The notes under the pieces are model-generated. The model did not search any database. It had not been told where the DNA came from and was given only the letters and a program-made list of their open reading frames with translations. Positions 1 through 8,721 of a stretch of 64,000 nucleotides of DNA are shown here, piece by piece; the stretch's first letter is position 1; every line of letters starts with the position of its first letter. The stretch lies in assembly GCA_020853575.1 (NCBI GenBank), contig JADYYP010000021.1:62001-126000 (forward strand), in the 5' to 3' direction. The position numbers were made by a program, and so were the translations under genes. Source of the DNA: Planctomycetota bacterium. Lineage in GTDB: Bacteria; Planctomycetota; UBA1135; GCA-002686595.

Positions 1-2744
1 CAGCAGACTTGGCCGTGCACGGCGTTGGTCAGGTTCGTTCCCGAGGGACTGCCTGGGTCGCGGCTCCAGACTTGGCACGCGAAATACTGCCCGGGGATCT
101 GCAGCAGGGGGTCGGCACCGCTCGCGATGAAGGCGTTGAGATCGAAGCTCAGTTGCCCATCGCAGGGATTGGCGGAACCCGCCGCGCCGGTGTTCTGCAG
201 GTGCGTGCGCAGACGTGGCGCTGCGATGCACAGTGTCCCGCCATGGAAGGGGACCGCCGCGGCCCCGTGGCCCACGAGCACCAAGCCGTTGACGTCGTCG
301 AGCAAGCTCGTGGCCGAGACGACGCTGCTGCCCAGACCCGTCGCACTCGGGGGTCCGCTGATCGCAATCGACGGCGTGCACTGTTGCGAGTTGACCATCG
401 CCGTGCAGAACGTCGAGGGCTGCGGGCAGCCGTCGGTCACGTCGCGCACGCCGATGCGGTAGGCCGCGAACGGAACTTCCGGGTGCAACACCGCGCAGGC
501 CACGACCGAGCGAGCGCCACCGAGTCCCGCGACGTCGGGCTGGCCCTCCGAACGCGCGGACGACTCGATCGCGAAGCCCGCGGGATCGCGCACGTTTCCG
601 GCGCTGTCGATGCGCGCCGCGCGCACGTTGCTTTCGATCCACTGGCTCGGACTCGCCGTTCCGCGCTCCTGGTACGCGCAGATCCACTGCGATCCATCCC
701 ACGCGACGTCGGGGAACGACTGTTCGTTGGTCGGCGAGGGTGCGACTGCGAGCGGTGTGGCATCCAACGCAGCGCCAGCCAGGTCGAAGCGCCGCGCGAG
801 GACGATGTTCCCGTGGAGCCCCGTCGCGGCCTCGTCCCAGGCGACCAGCAGTCCGCTGCTCGAGCACGCGATGCTGGTGGACTGCACGTCGTGGGCTGGA
901 CCACCTTCTTGGAAGAACGGCGCGGAGACCGTGCCCGTGGAGCTGACCAGGGCCGCTTGGACGCGGCCGCGGGAGCCCAGCCGGCGCCTCCAGGCCACCG
1001 CGAAGCCGCTCGGTGTGGCGCACGCGGCAACGCGCATGTCGACTCCGGCGTGGACCGACGTCGGCCCGCTCAGGATGGCTCCGTCGCTGCCCCGGATGCG
1101 CCACACGGCCGCTTCACCCACGCGCGCACCGATCACGAGGAACTCGCCATTCGAGCCCGCAACCGCGGTCGACGCGCCAATGCCCGCGGCCGCTTCGCTC
1201 AGGCGGAAGCCCTCCGGATCCAGCAGCGTTCCGTCGAGCGCAATACGCCGTGCGCGGATCGACCCGCTGGGTGCGCCGGACGCCGGAGCTTGGGACCACA
1301 CGGCGAGGTAGGTCGAGCCGTCGAAGGCCAAGGCCGGTTCCCAGATGTCGACCGCGCTCGCGAGCTGCAGCGGTTGCGCGTCGAGCGCGACTCCCTGCGC
1401 GCTTTGCCGCGCGAGCATCAAGCGCACCTCGCCGGAGATTTCGCTGCGATAGAGCACGGCACTGCCGCTGGCGTGAACGGCCAGGGCCGGTGACGTCTGT
1501 GCTGGCGCGCTCGTCGCGGGGAACACATCGCTGCCGGTGTTCGCCGGCGACACGACTCGCGAGCTCACCACTTGGTAGACCAGGTCACCGTTCATGCTCG
1601 GCGTCGCTCGCTGCTCGGTCCAGGCGGCGCACACGCCACCCGTGCTCGCGCCGGCTGCGACCAATGCCGTTCGATCAGGGCCGCCCCACGGCCGAACCGT
1701 GAACCCACTGGGATCGAGGGCGACGCCCGCGGCCGAAATGCGGTATGCGAGTTGGCCGAACAGAGTCACGAACCACTGTGTTCCGTCCCAAGTCACGCTC
1801 TGCGGCGCAACAGGCGCGACCCAGTTGCTCAGAAGCGTGCCGGTTCCCAGGACGGTGCCGCTGGGCGAAACGCGCGCGAAGCGCACGCTGCCGACCCATG
1901 CGAGCGGATCGAAGCTCGACCAGCACAGCAAGACCTCGCTGCCATTCGAGGCCATCAGGGGATCCGAATCGGAGAGGCCCGTGACACCGAGCGAGAGGGG
2001 CGCCGGGCCGACCGGTGCCAGCGCGGAGTCGAAGCGTGCACCGAGGATGTCGGCGTTGTTCGCGCCACCCCAGCCATCCCACGCCAACAGGTAGCCGCTC
2101 TGCAGCGCGGTGATTGCGCCGGTCGAGACGAAACTCGGATTCAGAGTGGTGATCGGTCCGAGCGGGTTGACCGGGGCGGTGCTCACCGTCCGTGCGTGGA
2201 TGCCGTCGGCTTGTGTCCCAACGCTCACTGCCCAGTTCTGCCCGTTGCTCGCGGCTGAGTGCCAGCGGAACGAGCTCGAGAACAGCGTCATGGGTTGTGC
2301 GTCGAGCACGGTGCCGTTCGAGTCGACGCGCACCGCGAGGAGCTTGGTGTACGAGCCCGTGAACGTCAGCGGGTAAACGGACCACACCACCAGCCATTGC
2401 GAACCGTTCCAGGTCACCGTCGGCTCCGTGTCGAACTCGTCGGACGCGGCCACGCGGGTGGGCGTCGGACTCAGCGGCACGCCTTGGCCGTCCGTGCGCT
2501 GGATCCAGATGTCGTCCGAGGACTCGCGCGCGAAGTCACCGCCCGTGAGCTCTCCGCGACTGTCGGACCACGCAATCAAGAACCCGCCCCCACCGGCCGC
2601 GAGCGCGGGTGCCGCGCGGCTGCTTCCGGCGGGCCCGATCTGCTCGTCGCCGCGCAAGACGCGCTGCGAAGAGACCAGAGGCGCTTGCGCCAACCCCAGA
2701 GCTGTCAATCCTGCCAGCACCAAAGCCGTGTGAACGAGTTGCAT
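1..2744 (-). CDS. Large exported repeat protein, 3' end beyond window
   Basis: The reading frame is open from ATG 2744 to the window edge (about 914 residues, C-terminus missing). The ATG follows a GGGAGA ribosome site. Residues 1-20 form a signal peptide (MQLVHTALVLAG...LAQA). The body is built from about ten repeats of roughly 50-90 residues, each carrying a variant of W-D/N-G-S-Q-W followed by L-V-x-W (for example TWNGSQWLVVWS and AFDGSTYLAVWS), as expected of a beta-propeller surface protein. The last visible part has several cysteines and a segment resembling GQYFACQVWSRDPGSPSGTN, a C-terminal module I associate with secreted proteins of some planctomycetes. No enzymatic motif is seen. 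Function unknown; probably extracellular or cell-surface. Confidence 0.75.
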   Translation of the reverse strand, partial: MQLVHTALVLAGLTALGLAQAPLVSSQRVLRGDEQIGPAGSSRAAPALAAGGGGFLIAWSDSRGELTGGDFARESSDDIWIQRTDGQGVPLSPTPTRVAASDEFDTEPTVTWNGSQWLVVWSVYPLTFTGSYTKLLAVRVDSNGTVLDAQPMTLFSSSFRWHSAASNGQNWAVSVGTQADGIHARTVSTAPVNPLGPITTLNPSFVSTGAITALQSGYLLAWDGWGGANNADILGARFDSALAPVGPAPLSLGVTGLSDSDPLMASNGSEVLLCWSSFDPLAWVGSVRFARVSPSGTVLGTGTLLSNWVAPVAPQSVTWDGTQWFVTLFGQLAYRISAAGVALDPSGFTVRPWGGPDRTALVAAGASTGGVCAAWTEQRATPSMNGDLVYQVVSSRVVSPANTGSDVFPATSAPAQTSPALAVHASGSAVLYRSEISGEVRLMLARQSAQGVALDAQPLQLASAVDIWEPALAFDGSTYLAVWSQAPASGAPSGSIRARRIALDGTLLDPEGFRLSEAAAGIGASTAVAGSNGEFLVIGARVGEAAVWRIRGSDGAILSGPTSVHAGVDMRVAACATPSGFAVAWRRRLGSRGRVQAALVSSTGTVSAPFFQEGGPAHDVQSTSIACSSSGLLVAWDEAATGLHGNIVLARRFDLAGAALDATPLAVAPSPTNEQSFPDVAWDGSQWICAYQERGTASPSQWIESNVRAARIDSAGNVRDPAGFAIESSARSEGQPDVAGLGGARSVVACAVLHPEVPFAAYRIGVRDVTDGCPQPSTFCTAMVNSQQCTPSIAISGPPSATGLGSSVVSATSLLDDVNGLVLVGHGAAAVPFHGGTLCIAAPRLRTHLQNTGAAGSANPCDGQLSFDLNAFIASGADPLLQIPGQYFACQVWSRDPGSPSGTNLTNAVHGQVC

Positions 2745-2924
2745 TCGAAGTCTCCCAAACCTCTCCGGTCCGCCACCGTGCCGAGCACTCGACTCTGCCG
2801 AGCGCATCGTAGCCCGAACCGTGCAAATCAAGTGGCGCTTCCGGCTTTCGTGTGGGTAGCGGGGCTTTCGGGGTGCGTTGACGCGGGGGCGGCGCATACC
2901 GTGCGCGCCGGAGGCCCGCACACC

Positions 2925-3383
2925 ATGAGCCCGTCCACTCACACCATTCGACTCCACCGAGTCCTGCGCGCTCCACCCGAGCGCGTCTACCGCGCATTCC
3001 TCGACGGGGACGCGTTGGTCAAGTGGCTCCCGCCACACGGCTTCACCGCCAAGCTGCATCACCTCGACGCGCGCGTCGGCGGTGGCTACCGCATGTCGTT
3101 CACGAACTTCAGCACGGGCCACGCGCACAGTTTCGGTGTCGAGTACGTCGAGCTCGTGCCCAACGAGCGCATCCGCCAGACCGATCGCTTCGAGGACGCG
3201 AATCTGCCCGGTGAGATGACGGTGACGGTCACTCTCGCGGCGCGTTCCTGCGGAACGGAGCTGAGCATCGTGCAAGAGGGTGTTCCCGCGCTGATTCCGG
3301 CCGAGGCCTGCTATCTGGGTTGGCAAGAGTCGCTCGGCTTGCTCGCTCAGCTCGTCGAACCCGCGATCCCCGACGGAGGCTGA
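2925..3383 (+). CDS. SRPBCC/AHSA1-family protein
   Basis: This encodes 152 residues spanning a complete START/Bet v 1-like fold of the AHSA1 type. It opens with HTIRLHRVLRAPPERVYRAF, the usual first strand and helix, continues through a WLPPHGFTA segment and a GGGYRMSF strand, and ends with a long C-terminal helix (CYLGWQESLGLLAQLVE). Members bind hydrophobic ligands or act as stress-related or regulatory proteins; no specific ligand can be inferred. The frame is open further upstream, but ATG 2925 matches where the domain begins. It diverges from the large exported protein and is followed 27 bp later by the next plus-strand gene. Confidence 0.85.
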   Translation: MSPSTHTIRLHRVLRAPPERVYRAFLDGDALVKWLPPHGFTAKLHHLDARVGGGYRMSFTNFSTGHAHSFGVEYVELVPNERIRQTDRFEDANLPGEMTVTVTLAARSCGTELSIVQEGVPALIPAEACYLGWQESLGLLAQLVEPAIPDGG

Positions 3384-3410
3384 GGCGCGCGAGCGCTCGG
3401 AGCGAATGCC

Positions 3411-3932
3411 ATGCACCGCCGAAAAGCGGCCGCGCTGCGCGTGTTCGTCAGCCGCCCGACGACGATCGAGCCGCCCTTCGAGCGCGAGTATTCAGCCTTC
3501 GAGCGCCATCTCGTCGCGAGTGGGCTCGAGTCGCAACGACTGGGGCGCGCGAACTACTCCAAGAAGGCGCCGCTGCTCGCGGTGCGCGAGATCCTCGCCG
3601 AGTGCGCGGGTGCGATCGTGCTCGGCTACCCGCACACGCGCCACGTGCACCGCGTGGTGCGCGGCGTGACGACCACGAGCGAGTTCGGTCTCGACTCACC
3701 GACGCCCTGGAACCAGATCGAGGGCGCGCTCGCCTACGGCCAGGGTTTGCCGCTGCTGGTCGTCGCGCATTCCTCGATTTCGGGCGGGATCTTCGACCAC
3801 GGCGTCACGGGCGAAATGGTGCTGACCATCGATCTCGCCGCGCGAGGATGGTTCAAGACTCCGGCTTTCCGCCAGCCTTTCGAGGAGTTCTTGGTCGAGC
3901 TGCGAGCGCGTGCCGCAGCGCGCTCGCGCTAA
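3411..3932 (+). CDS. TIR/nucleoside deoxyribosyltransferase-like protein
   Basis: The product has 173 residues and is predicted cytoplasmic. The N-terminus (LRVFVSRPTTIEPPF) reads as a first Rossmann-like strand and loop. A central hydrophobic strand (GAIVLGYPH) follows, then PTPWNQIEGALAYGQGLPLL, where the conserved glutamate after a tryptophan resembles the catalytic glutamate of the nucleoside deoxyribosyltransferase/TIR/SLOG superfamily. Such proteins cleave N-glycosidic bonds or bind nucleotides and are often found near stress or defence genes. The fold assignment is inference from pattern only. No partner defence gene is adjacent; the neighbours are an SRPBCC gene upstream and a convergent short exported protein whose stop overlaps this one. 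Confidence 0.6.
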   Translation: MHRRKAAALRVFVSRPTTIEPPFEREYSAFERHLVASGLESQRLGRANYSKKAPLLAVREILAECAGAIVLGYPHTRHVHRVVRGVTTTSEFGLDSPTPWNQIEGALAYGQGLPLLVVAHSSISGGIFDHGVTGEMVLTIDLAARGWFKTPAFRQPFEEFLVELRARAAARSR

Positions 3933-4324
3933 CCCGAGACGTCGTTCGAAGCACGCACTGCGACCGAGCGCGACGTCCGCGGTCGGACCCGCGCAGCTTG
4001 CGTCCCGAGTCGTCCGCACTCCGCGGCCAGTCGCGCCGCCAAGCGCGCACCGTTGGATGCGACGCGGACGAGCTCGAACGCGCCGGTCACGAGGTCGCGC
4101 AGGTAGATGTCCGACTTGGTGAGGTTGTCGTACCACTGGAACGCGACGAAACGGCCGTCGGTCGAGAGCACGGGATCGTAGGCGTCGTCGTTGGGCAACT
4201 GCCCACTTCCGTCGAAGCTCACCAGAGTCGTCGATTGAGCGGAGAGCGGACCGCTGGTCAGCAGGACGAGCAGCGCGCGCGACGGGCGAGCTCTCGGCGG
4301 ACGCGAGAACGGCCTGGAGTTCAT
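3929..4324 (-). CDS. Short exported protein with one PD40/TolB-like repeat, probably truncated
   Basis: The product has 131 residues. ATG 4324 gives a signal peptide (ALLVLLTSGPLSAQS), which is why I prefer it to the longer in-frame start at 4450. Next comes one clear PD40-type propeller blade: DAYDPVLSTDGRFVAFQ followed by SDIYLRDLVTGAFELVRVAS. Relatives normally carry many such blades. Here the sequence turns into low-complexity Arg/Ala text after the first blade and stops, so it looks like a decayed or truncated copy. I did not find a convincing continuation in another frame. The stop overlaps that of the convergent gene at 3932. Confidence 0.4.
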   Translation of the reverse strand: MNSRPFSRPPRARPSRALLVLLTSGPLSAQSTTLVSFDGSGQLPNDDAYDPVLSTDGRFVAFQWYDNLTKSDIYLRDLVTGAFELVRVASNGARLAARLAAECGRLGTQAARVRPRTSRSVAVRASNDVSG

Positions 4325-4507
4325 GGCCTGCGTTGAACCTCGGGCCGAGGGCCCAGCGGTGGACGGAATCAGCTCGCACGGAAGCCACGCGAAGTCGCGC
4401 GCTCCGCATGGAACCGTGGCCACCGGCGAGGAGCTTGAGCGCCTGTGCAAAGGCTTGATCGCGCTCGTCGCGCAGCCAGCGCGATCCTGGCCGAACCGAC
4501 GCGCTCG

Positions 4508-5962
4508 CTATGGGCGGCCGAGCACCAACTCGACCGCGCGCTCGAGCACGACATCGCGCGTGGACCCCAGAGGCACTTCGACGGCCACGTCCGGCTCGAC
4601 GCCGCCGCGCCGCGTCGCGTCGCCCGATCCACGCACGAAGCGTGCGCTCGAGACTTGTGCGCGCAACTGCGTGCGCGGCAAGCGGAACGCGAGCACCTCT
4701 CCGAAGCCATTGGGCGAGCCGCCGCTGGTTGCGCCGACCAGCACGGCCAGCTTGAAGTCCGCCACGGCGCCGGCGAGCGAGGCCGCGCTCGAAAAGGTGC
4801 GCGGACCGATCAGGAACGCGACCGGCCCGCGGAAGCGCAGCGGTTCGTCGCGCGGCTCCGAGTGCTCGAACTCGAGCACCACGCATTCACCCTCTGGCGC
4901 GCCCCAGAGCTTGCGTCCCAACGGGTGCAGGTACTGCACGGGCAGCCAACGCAACCAGGCCGCGAGGAAGCCCTTCAGATAGTCGCGATAGCGCGCGCTC
5001 ATCTTCCATTCCTTGCGCGCTTGCTGGCGCCATGGCTTGGTGGCGACGTACTGCAAGAGCTCGTCGCCGAGGCTCGAGTTGCCGCCGCCGTTCTGGCGCA
5101 GATCGATCACCAGCCCGAGAGCTGGCGCATCGTGCAGCGAGCCAAACGTCGTGCGCAGGAACTCCTCGAACTCGTCGAGGGGACGTCCGAGCGTGTCGAT
5201 CGTCAGCACCGCGACTCCGTCGGGGCGGCGCGCGAGCTTCCAGCCGTCGTCTCCCGCGCCGCCGCGTCCGCGCTGGAGCGCGTCCCATGGCACGCCGTCG
5301 AGCGTGGCGCGTGCGAGCGAGCCGTCGGCGCGGCGCCACTCGACGTCGAACGGCGCGACGAGGCCTTCGGTCCACAGGTGCAGCGAAAACGTGCGCTCGG
5401 CGGCCTCGACGCGACTCGCATCGCTGTCGCTCGAATGGCGCGCAAGGAACGCACGGAAGAGCTCGCTCGCCGGTCGTCCGGCCACGGAGACGAGCGTCGC
5501 GCCCGGCTCGAGCTCCGCCAGATTCGCTGCGACGCGCCGCACGCGCAGCTCGCCGCCGATCCAGGCGACATCGAAGGGCAGGCTGCGCGTGGCCGCGTCG
5601 CGCCACCACTCCTCCTGGGGAAAGTACACGGCCGTGTGGCCGTCGCCGAGCGCCGCGACGAGCTCGGCGACGAGCGGAAAGTACTCGCGTCGCGTCAGCG
5701 GTCGATCGAGGCGCTCGACGAGCTCGTCGCGCCGCCGCCGGACCTCGTCCTCCGAGAGCGTTGCGTACAGATCGGGGTGCACCTCCTCGAGCACCGCGAA
5801 CAGCTCGTCGAGCTCTCGCGCGAGCTCCAGCGGCTCGAAGCGTCGATCGAGCAGCTCGCTCGGCACCGGCGCCAGCTCGGCCGGGTCGCTCAGGAACAGA
5901 CCACACGACGCCAGCGATGCGAGCCACGGGACGAGCACTGCAAGGAGACGTCGAGGGTGCAT
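4508..5962 (-). CDS. S41-family serine peptidase, lipoprotein
   Basis: The product has 484 residues. ATG 5962 gives a lipoprotein signal ending LASLASCG, so the enzyme is probably membrane-anchored in the periplasm. An N-terminal helical segment leads to ALGDGHTAVYFP, carrying the histidine typical of the tricorn/IRBP-like branch of family S41. A PDZ-like stretch follows, then the S41 core with DLRQNGGGNS and GPRTFSSAASLAGAV, which contains the nucleophilic serine. The CtpA-type lysine motif (G-K-G) is replaced by GATSGGSPN, again arguing for the Ser/His subtype. The frame is open up to 6166, but that extension is low-complexity Arg/Pro and lacks a signal. Confidence 0.85.
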   Translation of the reverse strand: MHPRRLLAVLVPWLASLASCGLFLSDPAELAPVPSELLDRRFEPLELARELDELFAVLEEVHPDLYATLSEDEVRRRRDELVERLDRPLTRREYFPLVAELVAALGDGHTAVYFPQEEWWRDAATRSLPFDVAWIGGELRVRRVAANLAELEPGATLVSVAGRPASELFRAFLARHSSDSDASRVEAAERTFSLHLWTEGLVAPFDVEWRRADGSLARATLDGVPWDALQRGRGGAGDDGWKLARRPDGVAVLTIDTLGRPLDEFEEFLRTTFGSLHDAPALGLVIDLRQNGGGNSSLGDELLQYVATKPWRQQARKEWKMSARYRDYLKGFLAAWLRWLPVQYLHPLGRKLWGAPEGECVVLEFEHSEPRDEPLRFRGPVAFLIGPRTFSSAASLAGAVADFKLAVLVGATSGGSPNGFGEVLAFRLPRTQLRAQVSSARFVRGSGDATRRGGVEPDVAVEVPLGSTRDVVLERAVELVLGRP

Positions 5963-6285
5963 GGGGTGGCGCAAGGAACTCCCGGCGGCCGGTGCTGGCC
6001 GAGGCGATTCGCGAGGACGCCGCGCGGATCCTCGCGGGGACTCGAGCTTCCGTCCAGGGCCTCGATGGGCCGCCGCCGCGGTCGCCGTACGGGCAGCGTG
6101 CTCGAGTGCTTCGTCGACGCGGTCCGCGAAGGGGACTGCAGCGAGTGAGCTGCGACGGCGCGACACCCGGAGCCGGTCGCGCGCGCGCTAGGATGGGCCG
6201 CCTGGCAGGCGCGCGTTGCGTGGCTCGCGGTCGCCGCAGCGCAAGTGCGCCATCCTCCGACTCGCATTTCGAAAGGGAATTCCGC
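5963..6285. other. Intergenic region between divergent genes
   Basis: This 323-bp stretch lies between the S41 peptidase and the DUF6265-like gene and must hold promoters for both. I see no convincing -10/-35 pair, RNA gene or long inverted repeat. The only clear signal is a GAAAGGGAA ribosome site just before ATG 6286. Confidence 0.5.
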
Positions 6286-7200
6286 ATGCACCTGAGCACT
6301 TGGCCGGCAGCAGCGCTCGTACTCCTCGCAGCCCTGGGAGCTCTCTCGCGGTCGTTGGCCTCGAATGCGCGCTCGGCGCAAGCCGAAGGCGTGCGCGCGT
6401 TGGACGGCGTGTGGATCTACGTCGAGGACCGCACCGAGGGTCGCGCCCTCGAAGACCAGCAATCCAGCATGGGCGCGAAGGTGACGCTGCGCGTCGATGA
6501 AGCCGCGGTCACTCTGGTGCGCAGCGACGGCGAGATCCGCATGGCGCTCGACGGCTCGCCCATCGACATCACGAGAGAAGGCTCGATCTCCCGCTACAGC
6601 GGCGCATGGAAAGACGGCGCGTTCCACTACCAGAGCGAGCCGCAGGGCCAGCCGGGTAGTCCTTCCGGCGGTGGGATTCGATGGGTGCTTCGTCCGACGG
6701 CCGACGGACTGCTCGCCAGCGTCGAGACCGCTTCGGGATGGAAGTCGTCGGCGCTGTATCGTCACCCGCAGGACATCGCGTTGCCCGCGCCGGCCAAGGC
6801 CGCGATCGGCGACCTCGCGTGGTTGTCCGGCGCGTGGGTCGGCACCAGGGGCACGGGCGGAAGCACCTCGATGGAGGAGCGCTGGTGCCCGCCGCTCGGC
6901 GGTGCGATGCTCGCCGTGTCGCGCACCGTCTCGCGCGACAAGATGACCGCGTTCGAGTACTTGCGCGTCGTCGAGCGCGACGGCGGGCTGGTGTACGTCG
7001 CGCAGCCGGGTGGTCGCCCGCCGACCGAGTTCGCGCTCACCGAGCTGAGCGCGACGCGCGCCGTGTTCGAGAACCCGCGCCACGACTCTCCGCAGCGCAT
7101 CGTTTACGAGCTCTCGGCCGACGGTGGATTGAGCGCCTCGATCGGCTACACCAAGGGCGGGCGCCCCAAGCGCTTCGATTTCAAGCGCGAGGGCGGTTGA
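6286..7200 (+). CDS. Exported protein with C-terminal DUF6265-like domain
   Basis: The product has 304 residues with an N-terminal signal/anchor (ALVLLAALGALSRSLA). The first half (about residues 35-150) is a beta-rich segment of lipocalin-like appearance around RALDGVWIYVEDRT. The second half starts at IGDLAWLSGAWVGTRGTGG and includes MEERWCPPLGGAMLAVSR, FEYLRVVERDGGLVYVAQP and FENPRHDSPQRIVYEL. These are the hallmarks of DUF6265 proteins (start WLxGxW, then a conserved ENPxHDxPQ segment). The function of the family is unknown; a periplasmic small-molecule-binding barrel is plausible. The next gene starts two bases after the stop. Confidence 0.85.
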   Translation: MHLSTWPAAALVLLAALGALSRSLASNARSAQAEGVRALDGVWIYVEDRTEGRALEDQQSSMGAKVTLRVDEAAVTLVRSDGEIRMALDGSPIDITREGSISRYSGAWKDGAFHYQSEPQGQPGSPSGGGIRWVLRPTADGLLASVETASGWKSSALYRHPQDIALPAPAKAAIGDLAWLSGAWVGTRGTGGSTSMEERWCPPLGGAMLAVSRTVSRDKMTAFEYLRVVERDGGLVYVAQPGGRPPTEFALTELSATRAVFENPRHDSPQRIVYELSADGGLSASIGYTKGGRPKRFDFKREGG

Positions 7201-7202
7201 AA

Positions 7203-7703
7203 GTGCGCTTGGGATTGGATTTCGGCGGTGTGATCGTGGCGGCGGTGGAGGCGGCTCCCAGCGGCGAGGACACGGCCCTGGGCGGCTCGCGCTTCGAACC
7301 CAGCGACGCTCGGCAGATGCCCGGGGCCTTCGCGGCCATCGCCGAGTTGAACGAGCTCCTGTCGGGTGAGCTGTGGATCGTCTCGAAGGCCGGTCCGCGG
7401 ATGCAGCGCATCTCGCGCGAGTGGTTCGCCGCGCAGCGCTTCTTCGAAACCACCGCCGTCGACCCCGCGCATCTGCACTTTTGCATCGAGCGCGCCGACA
7501 AGCGGCCGATCTGCGAAGCGCTCGCATTGACGCACTTCGTCGACGACCGCGTCGCGCTGATGCACGTGCTGCGCGGCGCCGTGGCCAACCTGTACCAGAT
7601 GTCGACGGGCGGCGAGCGCGCGCGTGCGGAGCCTTGGTATCGAAGGGTCACGTCTTGGAGCGAGCTCCTGCCTCTGCTGCGGGCGGAGTGCGCCCGCGAT
7701 TGA
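7203..7703 (+). CDS. HAD-superfamily-like hydrolase
   Basis: The product has 166 residues. The GTG start at 7203 is chosen because it begins immediately before the first HAD strand (VRLGLDFGGVIVAAV) and lies two bases after the upstream stop, implying translational coupling. LDFGGVI is a reduced motif I with only the first aspartate. LWIVSKAGPRMQ resembles motif II with its Ser, and a lysine in DKRPICEAL followed by THFVDDRVALM resembles motifs III and IV. Loss of the second motif-I aspartate makes classical phosphatase activity uncertain. Substrate unknown. Confidence 0.7.
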   Translation: MRLGLDFGGVIVAAVEAAPSGEDTALGGSRFEPSDARQMPGAFAAIAELNELLSGELWIVSKAGPRMQRISREWFAAQRFFETTAVDPAHLHFCIERADKRPICEALALTHFVDDRVALMHVLRGAVANLYQMSTGGERARAEPWYRRVTSWSELLPLLRAECARD

Positions 7704-7759
7704 CTCCCGAGCGCTCGCGCTCCGAGCAACGCCGCCTGCGCGCGACGCGGGATTCCTTT

Positions 7760-8671
7760 TCAGCGCGGCGCGGCGGGGGGGCGAGGTGCCGGCCCCGAAA
7801 TGCGCGCCTGCGCTCCGGTCCGCAGCCAGCGCTCGAACAACGGGTCGCGCAGCGGGACCCAGATGCGGCCTTCGCGACGCTCGACGGCGCTGCGCCGAGC
7901 GCGCGCGAGGCGCGCGAAGTCCCGAGCGAAACGCTGCATGCTCACCGCGGACACCGCAGCGTCGAACGCGTCCTCACACGAGGCTGCCTGCTCCAGCAGC
8001 GCCCGCGGTTCACTCGCGAGATGGGCCTCGAGGTACAGGGCGCGCGCCGCTCCGTTGGACTTGTCCACGGCTCCGCTGAGGTAGCGCGGGTAGATCTCGA
8101 CGACCAGCGGTAGTCGCGGGCGATCGAAGGGCCAGATCGCGAAGCCGGCGTCCTGCAGTCTCGCGAGCTGTGGCATGCCGCGCAGCGAACCCGTCCCGAC
8201 CGAGCCCGCGCCACCGATCTGGAACACCGACTTCGGGCCGATGCCGCCGACCGGAGGATGCTCGCTTTCGGTTGCGCGCCACTCGCTGTGGTGCGCGGGG
8301 AAGTGCGGCTTGCGGAACAGTGGGCGTCCCCAGAACGGCGCCGGACACCGCGCCAGCCAGTCCTCGCCCTCGCGCGCGACGTGCAACCACTGCTCGCGCG
8401 CAGTGCGCAGACCGAGTTGCTCCTGGAACCACAGCGGGAATGCGAACGCGAAGCCCAGACCGACGACGAGTCGCGGATCGCGGCGCGCGCACTCGATCAA
8501 CTCGTCGACCAGCTCCTTACGCGTGTAGCCGCACTCCACGCGGACCAAGCCGTTGGTGCGCGCTTCGGCGAGCCACAGCCGCGCGCGCACCGTGGTGAGC
8601 GCGCCCGACCAATCGACGGCGACGCACGCGGCCGGCGTGAGCGCGTTCGCACGGTGCTGTGTGCCGACCAT
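7760..8671 (-). CDS. RNase H-like fold protein (DUF429-like)
   Basis: The product has 303 residues. ATG 8671 is picked because the conserved core begins at once with ACVAVDWSGALTTVRARLWL, the first strand and acidic residue of DUF429-type proteins. Other conserved-looking blocks are LVVGLGFAFAFPLWF, RCPAPFWGRPLFRKP, GIGPKSVFQIGGAGSVGTGS and LPLVVEIYPRYLSG. The acidic residues in the first and IEIYP-like strands could form a metal site. The family is described as predicted RNase H-like nucleases, without a firmly known substrate. It converges with the HAD-like gene and lies 50 bp downstream of the GH15 gene on the same strand. Confidence 0.7.
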   Translation of the reverse strand: MVGTQHRANALTPAACVAVDWSGALTTVRARLWLAEARTNGLVRVECGYTRKELVDELIECARRDPRLVVGLGFAFAFPLWFQEQLGLRTAREQWLHVAREGEDWLARCPAPFWGRPLFRKPHFPAHHSEWRATESEHPPVGGIGPKSVFQIGGAGSVGTGSLRGMPQLARLQDAGFAIWPFDRPRLPLVVEIYPRYLSGAVDKSNGAARALYLEAHLASEPRALLEQAASCEDAFDAAVSAVSMQRFARDFARLARARRSAVERREGRIWVPLRDPLFERWLRTGAQARISGPAPRPPAAPR

Positions 8672-8721
8672 GCCGCGATCGTAGCGCGGTGCCGCGCTCG
8701 TGCTCGATCCGCGGCGCTCCC

